A stretch of 64,000 nt of DNA from Phytophthora sp. 'mugwort' (taxonomy: Eukaryota; Oomycota; Peronosporomycetes; Peronosporales; Peronosporaceae). The translations under genes and the position numbers were made by a program. Location of the stretch: contig JAUCEF010000013.1 in the NCBI GenBank assembly GCA_033558025.1, positions 4,953,001 to 5,017,000 of the forward strand, written 5' to 3'. The notes beneath the pieces are model-generated. The model did not search any database. It was not told the DNA's origin and saw only the letters and a program-made list of their open reading frames with translations. Positions 1 through 11,011 of this stretch are shown here, piece by piece; the stretch's first letter is position 1; each line of letters begins with the position of its first letter.

Positions 1-2005
1 AGCATTACCAACGCTGACAATGAGCGGATAAAGTTCGTGTGGAAGCACTATGAGATGAATCTATCAAGCTTTTACTCATCTGGTACAATAACTTAGATGT
101 AGTACCATCCATCAAGGCTATCGAGGTTCAGCGTGAGTTGTTTAAACGTTTTGATCTCGACATGTTCGCTGATGGTGTCTCGCTTCCGGGCCTCGCAGAG
201 AAAGTTATGTATTAAACTTGCTTTAGCGAGCTCCAACACCCTGTTAAAGCACATGCTACATCTTTCCGATTCCCAGCTAAGCGTATGAGTGGCTACAAGC
301 ATCAGGATGTAGATGCCAAGCGTGAGTTCAATATGATTCTTGATCACTTCGACACATTGCTGAAAAAGCAAAAATATCTGTGTGGTCTGTGCTGGTGTGC
401 TGACTGTCGATACTGCATCAGCCGATCGTATTAATAACAATTTGGGGCATATTGACGGTAATGTTCTCATCGCATGCGTCCAATGTACGTCGCACGCAAG
501 AACATGTCGCTTGGGGGGTTTCGCTTCAAGAAGCTACTGGAGTTTAACTCAGACAAGCTTGTCTATTCGATTGACAGGGAGGAGAAGGACATCTATGGCA
601 AAATGAAGGAAAATATTCTGGCGGACCATCAATTATCTTCAACTGTTATGCTAAGCACAACGAGACGAAGATTCGTGGTGGTAAGCTCGTGCAAAAGATC
701 ATCGATTACGATGCCATTGCTCTATACCTCTGGGCTCTTGGTAATAACATGCCTTGCGGACGCCTTACCACTATTGAAGCTTATCCAAATATTGTTAAGA
801 ACATCCAGAACGACAAAATCTTTGGCTTTCTTGAGTGTGATATTCGGACTCCAGATCACCTGAAAGAGTATTTTAGTGAGATGACTCCCTTTTTTTCTCG
901 AAAATACGCTGATCGACTATACTAACGAGAAGATCATTCGTGATCATATGTTTGTATACAACGAGGCACGAGAAAAGAACAAATCCAAGCCCGCTCGCAA
1001 GTCGATTGAAAGCTAAAGCTACTTTGGTGAAAAGATTCTGGTCTACCCCCCCCCCCCCCTACTCAAGTGGTATCTGTCTCATGGAATGGAAATCACTAAG
1101 CCTTACAATTTCATTAAAGCCAGCGCTCACAAGGCTTTTGCTCCATTCATGGAGGCCATATCGAGCGCTGTCGTGTCGGTGATGAGGATAAGAGCAAGCC
1201 ATGATTGCTGAGACGATGAAATTGGTTGGTAACTCTGCGTTTGGGCGATCGAGCATGAACATGAGTAAGCAAAACACGTTAAGTATGAGTCGAACGATGA
1301 TAAGATCAAGTCGCGTGTTGAGCACTTCACGTTTCATGGGTTAGAGGAGTTGAACAGTTCATGTGAGATAACCATGAAGAAGCGTCGTCACAATAACAAT
1401 AACCCAATTCATTTGCCCATAGCCATCTATCAGCTTGCAAAGCTACGCATGCCCGAGTTCTACTACGATTGTATTGACTTCTACTTCGATCGATCCGACT
1501 TCCAGTATCAAAAGATGGATACGGACTCTGCCTACATCGTTTTCAGCTGCAATAATCCATTCCAGGAGTGCGTCAAACCTGAGCTACGTGATCACTTCAA
1601 ACAGCACAAGTACGATTGGCTCCCACGCGACTATAACATGGAAGTAGCTAAGTTTGACTGTCGAACCCCTGGTCTACTCAAGGATGAATGGTCGGGCGAT
1701 GCTATGGTCTCACTATCGAGTAAGAACTATATTTGCTATCGTCCAGATGAGTCATACAAGGTGAAGGTTTCAGCTAAAGGTGTGCAGCAGAGTCGTGGTC
1801 GCAATGAGAATGTACTCAACCCTTTGGGGTTTGAGTGAGTAGTTTGCGACCGGATCACACTTCAGGGCACTAACAAGGGGTTTAGGATTTTAAAAGAAAC
1901 TAATCAATCATCACATACAGTCAGACCAAAACTGCCCTATCATATTTCTAGGACAAGCGACAAGTGCTTGAGGATGGAATAAGTACCATCCCACTTAATA
2001 ATTTA
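1..2005 (+). pseudogene. Polinton-type protein-primed DNA polymerase B, broken and cut by the window edge
   Basis: Family B, protein-primed DNA polymerase that would replicate a Polinton/Maverick genome. Reading frames on the plus strand change repeatedly, but segments follow one another in the order expected for this family. They include GLAEKVMY near 200-215, a block reading KIIDYDAIALYLWALGN around 695-745, NSAFGRSSM near 1232, the palm motif MDTDSAYI at about 1515-1538 (YxDTDS active site), and TLQGTNKGFRI with the DKRQVLEDG region near 1855-1975. The longest intact stretch is 1350-1838. Between about 385 and 500 there is a CxxC...DRINN..GH..N...C..C pattern resembling an HNH/endonuclease VII-like zinc site. 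The N-terminal part lies left of the window. It sits directly upstream of the integrase. Several frameshifts and stops make it non-functional as it stands. Confidence 0.85.
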
Positions 2006-2056
2006 GAGGTTCTCCGACCTGTCCGATGTTTTTTCTTTGAATATAATATATGAATC

Positions 2057-3129
2057 ATGCATGATCTCCTCCGCAAACTATACTACAACCCTAAAACTGG
2101 TTGTTTTAGGGCTCAAGCGCTTTATCAGAAGTCTCGAGAGATAGATTCAAAAATAACGTTAAAGAATGTGAAGGATTGGTATGCTACTCAGTCAGATATT
2201 CAGCGATTTCAAGAGCAAAAAAATAGCTTCGATGGGTTCTAGATTGCCTCTCATAACCCCAACTCCTGGCAAATAGATCTTGCTTTCTGGGGAAAACACC
2301 GATTCTGACTGCTATCAATATCAACTCCCGCATCAGCTATGCAATGGTTTTGGTGAATAAGACTGCGCCTATAGTTTTAAACAGCCCTCAAAGCGTTTGT
2401 GCGACTCCACAAAGTTGATATTTTAATGAGCGATAATGGTAGTGAATTCATGAATGCTCAAGCTTAGGAAATTTTTAAAGCCAAAAGATAGAGCATTTTA
2501 ACAACGAGCCAGGTAATCATGGTACCATGGGTATATGAAAGATTCAACCGAACTAAAAAGCAGAAACTAACAAAAAGGTGGCTGTCCGAAGGACGCCCGA
2601 GAGGGGTTTCACCCGCTCCATCTCCTAAGAGGATTACACAAAAGCTAATCAGCGGCGTTATTACCAACTACAACAGCACTGTTCATTGATCGATTGGAAT
2701 GACGCGAAATGAAGCTAAAGGTCAAGTAATGGAGGCAGATCTGACTCATGACCAAGGTGGAGCTGATAACATTGAGAACGAATTCAGCGTTGAGATTAGT
2801 ATGCTGTATCGACTAAAGAAGGGAACGTTTGACAATGAGGCTGCACGTTGTAGCAAGGCTGTATATTCAGTGGTAGGGATTGCCAGCTATCGAGTCCAAA
2901 TTCCCTCGAATAATGGTCATGCGCTTTACAAGGCTCCAAATGACCTCAAGAAAATTCAGAGACCACTGATGCTACAATCAATCGAGGTGATATCCTTGAA
3001 GCTGAGGAGATCTTAGATCACAAAAAATTGCGAGCTGGTAAGTTCAAGTACTTCATTCGGTGGCTGAGAAATGAACCTGATTCCTGGGAGCCGCAAGGCT
3101 GGCAATCTCAGATTAGTCAACAAGAGTAG
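2057..3129 (+). pseudogene. Polinton-type retroviral-like integrase with C-terminal chromodomain, frameshifted
   Basis: DDE integrase of the rve type used by Polintons to insert their DNA. The first intact piece (2057-2242) is the N-terminal helical domain. Downstream in other frames are NSWQIDLAFW near 2263 (first catalytic D), MSDNGSEFMNAQ near 2428 (second D) and YERFNRTKK near 2535 (catalytic E). The 2699-3016 piece is the post-core barrel region with LYRLKKGTFD. From about 2989 the frame reads as a chromodomain (DILEAEEILDHK, then YFIRWL and WEPQG) and ends at a TAG at 3127-3129. At least four frame changes or stops interrupt it. A 44-bp GC-rich repeat also lies inside it at 2577-2620. 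Presence of polB, integrase and capsid genes together defines the element. Confidence 0.85.
2577..2620 (+). repeat. GC-rich 44-bp hairpin-bearing repeat, copy 1
   Basis: A GC-rich block in AT-rich surroundings with the short palindrome GTCCGAAGGAC at its centre. An inverted copy with about four differences lies at 3614-3658. This copy interrupts the integrase reading frame between the catalytic E region and the barrel domain, which suggests it inserted there. Confidence 0.6.
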
Positions 3130-3303
3130 AAAATCGACTCTTGAAAAGGAATATTGGCTGACGCAAAAAAAGAGTCATAATTAGCTTGATAATAATTGTG
3201 ATAGATACATCCTCTGTAGCATTGACTCAAGTATATTTATTCCAAGATTTTATTGAGACTCTTTTGAAAATAACTGGCTTGATATATAGATCGACCCATA
3301 AGA

Positions 3304-3510
3304 ATGTGCCAGAACGGCTTACAAAAAGACCGTGAGCTTTGTAAGCTACGGCGAAAGTTGTGGATCATTCAGGAAGTAAGCAGAATCAAGAACGAGTTGA
3401 TGAATCTCGATGCAATATTAAACTTTCGTAAAACGATAGTTAATCGTAAGTACCAGCGTGAATTAGAAGCAATCTTTGGCGTTCCGTTTCACTCCATCAA
3501 AGATCGATGA
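3304..3510 (+). CDS. Hypothetical 68-aa helical protein of the Polinton-like element
   Basis: Open frame beginning with ATG at 3304, predicted to be largely helical and rich in K, R and E. It lies between the integrase and the large unknown gene, on the same strand. I do not recognise a family. It may be the surviving N-terminal part of a longer protein, because all neighbours are broken and the following 400 bp hold only scattered short frames. Confidence 0.35.
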   Translation: MCQNGLQKDRELCKLRRKLWIIQEVSRIKNELMNLDAILNFRKTIVNRKYQRELEAIFGVPFHSIKDR

Positions 3511-3613
3511 TATGTTTTTTTGGGGGGTTAATCTACTAAATGAGAGGAATCATATCTGTCATTCATATGCAACATTTCGTCATGACTCAGTTATGCCAAG
3601 CTATTGGTAGCAA

Positions 3614-3658
3614 TGGAGCGGGCGAAGCCCCTCCCCGGGCGTCCTTCGGACAGCCACC
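3614..3658 (-). repeat. GC-rich 45-bp hairpin-bearing repeat, copy 2 (inverted)
   Basis: Reverse complement of the block at 2577-2620, with about four differences, again in AT-rich DNA. It keeps the palindrome GTCCTTCGGAC. It sits in a gene-poor stretch between the 68-aa frame and the large unknown gene. Confidence 0.6.
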
Positions 3659-3955
3659 GAAGGTTGCGTGTGAGAATGCAACGACTCTTCGATCACTGGT
3701 AAATCTCACATATTTTCTTATAATACACATGATATAGGCACAATGTTTCCTTCGTTCTCATCCCTCGCTCAGAGAGAGCAAAAGCGACAGGAGCTCCATC
3801 GAACGATCTCAACGACGTGTTCAACAAGCTAAAACCAAGCGAGTTATGTATGAAGGTGCATATGGGCAAGCGACGTCGATAGCACTATAAGCACACTGAA
3901 TCCAAAAACCTCTACATCAGCTCAGACAGATTCGTCTGAGCTACTAAAAAAAACA

Positions 3956-6307
3956 GTGAGTGATAAACTCTTTCAGACAAACCCTGAGGTCTCAATAGTA
4001 AATATGGTTGATAGTGGAGTACAGGCTCGTCCCGATACTGCTGACAGTGGAATACAGGCTCGTCCCAAAACACAACTAATAGAGAATTACAGGCAAGCTT
4101 CATTACTACTGGCACAGGAATTCAGGCAAGCCCCAATACAGCTGATATTGGGGTTGAGACGAACAATATACCGCAAATGATCAATGTAGCAACTCCGACT
4201 AATAGTGTTCGCGAAAGACCGCTTGATACGGAAGAGCAAGTTCAATCCAGGTTTTGGATTAAACACCTGTTGGAGAAACCCTAATTGGGTTGCGCTCCAA
4301 ATCCACCCTGTTCAAGGAAAATCTGGTACAGATGATTCAAGATACCTTCTCGGAGACAAGGGGTCAGTAATTTCTGGTAGAAATGGCAAGAATACAAAAA
4401 TTGTGAGTCTACTAGTTGGGTGGCTACAGAAGCAAAACTCAGAGACATTTTATATGATGGTGAGAGCAACTTAAATCGATGAAGTTGGAGCCATGCGTGG
4501 TGAAGAAATCGAGCACGAACACTAACACGTTTAGAGAAGAAGAAGCGAGCAGGCGATGATTTAGAGGACCTCGATTTGTTCTTAAGGATCGGGGACTACC
4601 TGATATCCGATTCAGTCGGAAAAATACATCGACAACATCCGACAACGAGCGAAGTCGGTTAAAGCTGCTGTGGATTATACTAAAGAATCAGGATATGCTG
4701 GTATCCAATGGACTGAAGAAGAGTCTCACTCCGATTTTTAAGGATAAGTTCAAATTTGATAAAAGCCGTTTGAAACAATACGTTTGGACTAAAATGGGAT
4801 CTATTGATGTGTATGGGAAAGATTGAAACCTGAAGCATAAGGCAACAATTGCCAAAGTTGATTGGCAGTCTACTTTAAGAGCGTTTTGAGGATTAGGTTA
4901 GAAGTAGAGGCTTAGAGCTCTCTATGGTAGGAGCAAGTGATGTCGAGAATTTTATTAAACCATATCAGGCTACTGACGATGATGACGAACTCGAAGCGCG
5001 TGATGGTGTAAAAAGTGGATTAAATATAGACAGGGATCATAAATTTTCAATCCCTGACAACGACGCCAAACGAATCCTATCGGATTACTACACTCAGTGG
5101 GAGAGTGAGCCTATTGGTATTTCATTCCGTCTGGTACCAATTGTTGATTCCAAAAATGGAGTAAAACCTCATTCAGATTACTATTTCGGGGAGCCAACAG
5201 TCTCCAGACATTTTTTAATATCATGACGATTGATAAATAACAAACACAAACAAGTTTCCGGTGTTGCTTGGAACGGCTTGATGAAGACCATTCAGTGGAT
5301 GGAAACTTTCACATCGTTATTGAATTATTTTGATGAATTAAATGTCTATCTCTCTAATGTTGAATACCAATTTCCTTCGAATGATGAAGAAGCAGCGAAA
5401 TTAATTGATGAGAAAAAAATAACAAGGAACGACGGAAAAATCTTGATGAGAATCGGATGGTTCTAAACAAGGCTATCTTAGGTACTGTTCAACGTATCAA
5501 GCGACAAAGTGATGAGCCATATGATCACGACGAAGTCCTGCCGAAAGATTCATGATGATGCAGAGACAGCTTTTCAAGCATACGGCGAGGCTCAGAAGCG
5601 ATACTACGCAGCTAAAGAAGCTGTGAAAGGGTCAATCTCAACATCGTTAAGACCAGCTTTAAGAGCTACAGAATTAGCAGTTAAAGCTACGAAGTCTGTA
5701 TACCATTCTAAAGCGAAGCGATATTCGGACGCTCTCAGCGGTTCCAAGCCTAAATTAGAGGGTCGTGGTCTAAGAGGGGCTGGTGTAGTTCCATTGGATG
5801 GAATAGTCAGACGCGGTAGAACCTATAACCTGAATGAAATTCAGGGGTTAGCAGCTCCTAGTGCCTATGTGTATCGCCAGCTTGGTAGCAAGTACATTCG
5901 TTTGCCAGATTGGATGCCAAAACACTTATAGTTGTTCAGCCTAACCGTCGGAAATGCAGTCCTAAACGTCAGATTAGTGATAGTCTTCAATCTATGATCA
6001 GAACCCTTGCATATTTTTCTTAACAGCACATTGACCAAGCTGTTTACGATAAGCTCAGCATCAACTACAAAAAAAATGTTCAAGGAGATCCTTGCTATCA
6101 CCCATCTCCAGTATAATTTCCACGATAAGCTTGAGGACCCGCTGCAGACTCTTCGAGCCGAGTATGATAAGCTTGAAGGAGAGCTTGAAATTAGGCAATG
6201 GCGCCCCATCCATCATAAAGCAGCTAAAGTCTCTTACTGTAGATATGTATAGCAACCAAATTATCAATGATAACAAATTTAGAGATATTATTACTCGACT
6301 ACTATAG
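3956..6307 (+). pseudogene. Large unknown Polinton-element protein, broken into several frames
   Basis: Plus-strand pieces at 3956-4180, 4924-5226, 5230-5466, 5509-5931 and about 6030-6307 follow each other in different frames and look like one or two decayed genes. The N-terminal part has near-repeats (SGVQARPDT and SGIQARPKT). The middle part is acidic and then Ala/Lys-rich and helical (5560-5730). The last 130 residues are helical, with a block around 5870-6000 (YVYRQLGSKYIRLPD, then QPNRRKCSPKRQISDSLQ) that looks strongly conserved in style. I do not recognise an enzymatic motif. It lies where Polinton-like elements carry lineage-specific genes. Function unknown. Confidence 0.5.
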
Positions 6308-6319
6308 TAAAAAAAGATC

Positions 6320-6564
6320 ATGTTTTTCTTCAAGCCGCGCATTATTTCAAGTGCTGGTGGTAGATATGGTGATAACGCTGATCTCAATGTTCCTGAGCTT
6401 AAAGCTATCATGAAGAACTTAATCATTAGCGATCGACCTCAGAAGACACAGATAGCTGTGTGGGCACTAATTTAGACAAAACTAACAAGAAGGTGGATGC
6501 ATCGACTCATATTCAAGGTGGGGGAGTGTGGGCTTACCAGCCAAAGAAAAAACAAAAACTGTAA
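6320..6564 (+). pseudogene. Small hypothetical protein of the Polinton-like element, one frameshift
   Basis: A frame starts at ATG 6320 (MFFFKPRIISSAGGRYG) and stops at 6473. A second frame picks up at once with a Lys-rich tail containing THIQGGGVWAYQPKKK and ends at 6562-6564. The two halves probably formed one protein of about 80 residues. It directly follows the large unknown gene on the same strand. No family recognised. Confidence 0.4.
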
Positions 6565-6665
6565 AAACCTTTGCCATCTAACTTATTCCATTAACCCATG
6601 ATTATATTAGCTCCAAAGAAATTGCTGACTGCCAATCAGCTGTGCATTTGCTATCATCGCGAGGT

Positions 6666-8275
6666 TTATCGTATCGTCGCTCGCAGAACCTCTATTTCTC
6701 TAAGTAAATTCCGAATCATCTTCATATTAAAACATATTATAAGCGGCTATGCGACTAGAGTCAACGTTCAACTGTTGTTTAGCGAGCTCAAGCGATGGGT
6801 CTTCTCCTTCCTCAATACCATCTCAATAAAAAACCGATACCAAATCAGTCAGATGAGCCGAAACAAGATCTTGAGCGATGTGACCGACGTCTTGGCCGGG
6901 GCGACCTTCCGATTCAATCCAATCGTATAAGCATACATCAACGCCATCGTAGAGTCGTTTGATACGATCAAGAGGTGCAACCTGAATATTTCTCTTGAGA
7001 TGTCTGTCTGAGGCCATAGCCATTGCAGTGCAAGCAATATAGCCTCCAAATACTGCCGCCACGCTATAGATAATAGGACCCAGTGCGCTCTCCGCAACTC
7101 CACTGTCCGTCCGTAGTCTACAGACCGTACTGCCTCCCGTTCCAAAACTGAAAGAGACTGTACCAGAGATGTTTCGCGGCGCTGAAGGAGTTGTCGTTCC
7201 TATACTGAGTCGCCCTCCGGCGGTAAAAATCATCTGAGTTGTATTCCCTGTCCCGAAACGGAGGTCATTGGCAGCGATGCAGTAGTATATATACCAAGAT
7301 CAGTCAGAGGCTCTACTGTAGTAATATAGTGTTGATTGCTATACAACAAGAATCCATTAATGATCCACTCACAGTGAGGTCTCCGGACACGCTTAAAGAA
7401 GCCAGCGTACCAAAACTCGTTATATTAGACTGAGAGGCAGTCTGGATAGTGCCTGTAAGCGATGTAGCAGATATCGTACCAATATTTGAAATATTGCGAT
7501 TTGACGATATCACTGTCGTTGAACCGATCTGAAGCGATCCGAAGTCGCCAATTGTGCCAGAAGCCTTCGTAGTACCGTTGATAGTAGAAGCTGAGAACGA
7601 ATTAACACCTGCGAAGTCTTTCATTGAATTGAGAACCATCGCTTAGAACCAGTAGCACCGCCCTCTGTTATACCGAGGTAGTACGTCTGATTAAATGTGG
7701 TGTAAGCCGATACGCCATCCCAAAAACTTCAACGATGGTATCTGTAAGCCTGTTCCAGCTGTAGCCAACGTCAGCGAAGAGAGAGTACCAACAGAAGTAA
7801 TTGATGGCTGGGCTGCTGTTTTAATGCTCCCGTAAATGTTGGTAGCAGTGAGCGAGCTGATAGTAGCAATAGCGCCTGCGCTGTCAAGTACCAATGCTTT
7901 TTAATTTGCGGCTGTATCTGGAGTGATGCCCATTACGTAATCAGGAGCAGACGACACGGCGGATCCATTCATAATCAGGCTAGTGCAAGATAGTGTTCCA
8001 ATGCCGCTGATAGCATTGTTAGTACCTGGAACAAGAGATATTCTTTGTGTTAGTGTTCCAGGTGTAATACCGGTAATGTAGGTTAGTCGATAATCATTCT
8101 TGCGAATGTATAATGTTTGCGCATATTCGTATATTAGATAACCACTGGCGTCTAACGACAGATAGCATGCCGGATTGTAGATCGGTGATATGTATATTGG
8201 CTGAGGGTACGAGAAACCGGAACTCGTGTTTATCTTTATCTTAATCTTCAGAGATCCAGAGACTAAAAGACACGA
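6666..8275 (-). pseudogene. Tail-fibre-like protein with C-terminal S74 intramolecular chaperone, frameshifted
   Basis: Minus-strand frames together describe a phage/giant-virus-style fibre. The N-terminal part (about 8270-7895) has a short lysine-isoleucine alternation, then Thr/Gly/Ser-rich sequence with ITPGTLTQ and ITPDTAAN repeats. The middle (7894-7313) carries repeats of the type LTATNIYGSIKTAAQPSITS and SATSLTGTIQTASQSNITS, each followed by GTLxSL. The C-terminal part has SDRHLKRNI (about 7010), whose Ser and Lys five residues later match the S74 self-cleavage dyad. It continues through DVGHIAQD to LNVDSSRIAAYNM and a terminal helix ending at the stop 6666-6668. S74 domains trimerise fibres and then cut themselves off. 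Several frameshifts and a stop near 7903 break it. Opposite strand to its neighbours. Such a gene is unusual for a Polinton. Confidence 0.75.
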
Positions 8276-8277
8276 GC

Positions 8278-8962
8278 ATGAGCGCTATTCCAAACTATGG
8301 TGCTTCGTTGCCGAAAAAATTCAAGTCGGCCGGAATGGGTGATATTCCTGCGCTTGACATTAAAACGTTATTTAGAATGGTTATCCTTGGCCCTTCGTTC
8401 AGCGGTAAGAACAATTTATGCCTTTTCATTCTCAAGCATTCCCACATATTCGCGCATTTAACGATTGTTGCTTGCACTCCCACCAAGAATTGTATGAATA
8501 CCTTCGCGAGAAGCTTGAAGATTTCATTACTTTTGCTGACCCAGATACATCTCCGAAAGTTGATCAAGTACGTCATATACCCATGAGCTCTAACAAACCT
8601 GAGCACGTCATCATATACGACTACAGCAATGATAAGCTACTCCAGAAGACATCTTCTCACATTACTATACTCGAGGACGTCATTTCAAGTTGAGCACCAT
8701 ATTCCTAAGCCACAGCTACTTTGTAACTGACATGATGATACGCTTGAATTCAGAGTATGTAACTATCTTAAAAGCCAACTCAAAAAGGGATTTGCAAATG
8801 GTTGACAAAAGATTTCAATATCAAGGACGTTGATGATCGCTCTATAGTCTAATACTACAATAAGACAACTGAAAGAAAAACCAGATGTTGCTCATCGACT
8901 CTGTGAAGGGGGAAATCAGGTACACCTTCGATAAGCCAATCAAGACTGAGCACTATCATTAA
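8278..8962 (+). pseudogene. Polinton/FtsK-HerA-type genome packaging ATPase, frameshifted
   Basis: DNA-packaging ATPase of the A32/FtsK-like type. ATG at 8278 begins a clean N-terminal piece with the P-loop ILGPSFSGKNNL near 8389, in which the usual S/T after GK is N. A later frame (8418-8693) has HVIIYDYSNDKLLQK, a Walker-B-like stretch. A third frame contains YTRGRHFKLSTIFLSHSYF (from about 8667), typical of the sensor/arginine region. The C-terminus ends at TAA 8960-8962. The start lies just 2 bp from the 5' end of the minus-strand fibre gene, so the two are divergent with overlapping promoters. At least three frame changes. Confidence 0.75.
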
Positions 8963-9000
8963 TTATAAACTAAATTTTGACGATAATGATATACTTCATC

Positions 9001-9854
9001 ATGGCGGGCTTCTTGAAGATCGATAGCACCAACCTCGTAGCAGATGGATACAATTCATCGTGGAAATATCAGTTTCCGGGATCGGCAGCTGACTTTCGCG
9101 ATGTTGTTTGCGCGATCCAATCAATCCGTCTAGTCCACAGCGAGTACAACATGTTGATTCGATTCAATTCCAGATCACAACCTTTCAAGTCGAGGTTCCG
9201 ACGGCTGCAACCACTTCTACGATCAGTATTACACTACCAGATTGATATTACAGCGATGATATTAACAGAAGTATTCAGACAGCTCTTGTTAATGCAGGAG
9301 CTTATCTTATTGACGGATCTGGAAACAACGTATTTTATATCAAACTAACTGAGAACAGCGTCTATTACGCAACACAGATCATTTCTCCCCGACTCCTTCG
9401 AGTCTTTCAGCTAGACCTGATACTGGTTTATACTCCACTGGTGGTACTGGCCGCGTTCCGCGTTTAATCATCAATAGTGCTGCATTTGGGTCGGTACTTG
9501 GTCTTACTATAGCTACATATCCTGCTACCTCATCGACAGTTGCAAGCGCTTAACTATCCAATATTATCCCACAGATCCACCCAACCAGTTCATACATTGT
9601 TCGCTGTAATTTAATCAAAAACGAGTATGTTGCTTCTGGCGATATCCTAAATGCCTTTAGTAGAGGTGATGCTGGTATTGGACAGCTCGCAACTATAAGC
9701 CATCACAGTATGCGTGGATGAATTGCCGTAATGGTTCGCGATCAACACTTACTATCAGCATCTGTAACCAAACGACCAGAAAATTAAATTCCGCGATACT
9801 TCAGTTTCGATCATACTCTTGCTTAGACCAAACAAAATAGAGCGTCGTTGCTAA
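9001..9854 (+). pseudogene. Minor capsid (penton, single jelly-roll) protein candidate, frameshifted
   Basis: Starts at ATG 9001 (MAGFLKIDSTNLVADGYN). After a frameshift near 9160 the frame runs through GAYLIDGSGNNVFYIKLTE, then an internal stop near 9551. The block IIPQIHPTSSYIVRCNLIKN with GDILNAFSRGDAGIGQLA follows. The last piece ends near 9854 with SIILLLRPNK. The HPTSSYIxRCNLIxN and GDILNAF signature resembles the penton/minor capsid proteins that pair with the double-jelly-roll capsid protein in Polintons. That family assignment is from remembered pattern, not a search. It lies between the ATPase and the core-protein gene, the usual capsid gene neighbourhood. Confidence 0.6.
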
Positions 9855-9866
9855 TGTATTTTTTCT

Positions 9867-10624
9867 CTACTGGATCACATTCCAAAACTGCCCCCGGTTC
9901 CTCATAGCGTATATCTTCGCCATAGCTTCCTGGGATCCCTTTGCAATCCTCTTACCCTTTGGCTTGGAAACGCCAACCCCATAGCGACGACGAACCTCAC
10001 CACGAAGCGACTTGATTAAATCACCGTGTTCAGGTTTGGTAGCTTGGGTCAGCTGAAACTTTTCTCCAGCATCGACCGCGTCTGTAAGAATCCCTTTACG
10101 CTTCGTGTAAGCGAGAACACGTTTAGCTCCTTTCTTTATATCAGCCATGGTCAGACGTCCTCCAAGATCATTAGTATCACTATCGCCATCATAAACACCG
10201 ATACCAGTCATAGAGCGGATAGCAGCTCTCGCTGGAATAGTACCCTGTGGAGTTCCGAGTGCGGTTGCAAGAGCTGGAACAGCCGCATCAGCAACACGAG
10301 ACAATATCTCAGAATCCTTTTCAAATTTGAAAGCGGATTTCACTCCTCCCCTAATTTTTTTGCCAAATGCTCGCCCTATGCATGCCTCCTCCTTGCATGT
10401 GCTTAAACAGATAGCCGATCTCCTTGTGTGTGATAGCTAAACGCGTTCCTTTTGCCAGATTTTTGAGTGCGAAGAGCTTTAGCATACGATTCAGGATGAA
10501 GCTGGAGCGTTGCACCAGAACCGCTCAACTCATCTTTAGTCAAGGATAGAGTACCGGACTTGAATGCTCGCTTGAGCTTAGTCATTGGTATCGTCGCTGA
10601 AACACCTAATTCTTTGAACGTCAT
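9867..10624 (-). pseudogene. Small basic core-protein-like (adenoviral pX-like) gene, one frameshift
   Basis: N-terminal piece from ATG 10624 (MTFKELGVSATIPMTKLK) contains LTKDELSGSGATLQLHP followed by KALRTQKSGKRN, a pattern common in short basic virion proteins of Polintons and relatives. After a frame change near 10440 a Gly-rich hydrophobic patch is followed by the C-terminal piece 10343-9867, which is basic (KGAKRVLAYTKRKG, RRRYGVGVSKPKGKRI). Likely a DNA-associated virion core protein processed by the neighbouring protease. That role is inferred from position and composition only. Confidence 0.5.
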
Positions 10625-10651
10625 GGTTATATTTCATGACTGATTTAATAT

Positions 10652-11011
10652 CTAAAGAATGGTTAAATTCAAGTCTTTAAATCGATTTAATAGATTCATC
10701 TTCTTTTTTTGTTTGCAATATAGCCAGAGCATGTACCGTATACTGCAATAGTCCCCGTAATACTGTTTGGGGTTGTACTTTCCAATTTTATACTTGGTAG
10801 GAACAGCTTCACCCATTGAGTCGAAGTATTTACCTTCATGAACAGCTGTCCAATGGCCTATATCAAGGTTAATAAGACCAAGTATGTACCTTTTTTGGGA
10901 GCGGTTTCGATATTTCATTCGATTCAATATTCCATCCAGATGTACTCCAATTCGATCTGCAAGCTCGATAAGATCGTGGTCGCTGGTGATTGGTTTAATG
11001 AGACCGCTCAT
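10652..11011 (-). CDS. Adenain-like (Ulp1-fold) maturation cysteine protease, apparently intact
   Basis: 119-residue open frame on the minus strand, close to the usual length of Polinton proteases. It has the ordered catalytic set: His in NLDIGHWTAVHEG, Asp in KYFDSMGEAVP, Gln in NPKQYYGDYC and Cys in GDYCSIRYMLW. Such proteases mature capsid and core proteins of adenoviruses, Polintons and virophages. Divergent from the major capsid gene with 47 bp between starts. In a region where nearly all other genes are broken, this frame is uninterrupted. That may be chance given its short length. Confidence 0.8.
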   Translation of the reverse strand: MSGLIKPITSDHDLIELADRIGVHLDGILNRMKYRNRSQKRYILGLINLDIGHWTAVHEGKYFDSMGEAVPTKYKIGKYNPKQYYGDYCSIRYMLWLYCKQKKKMNLLNRFKDLNLTIL

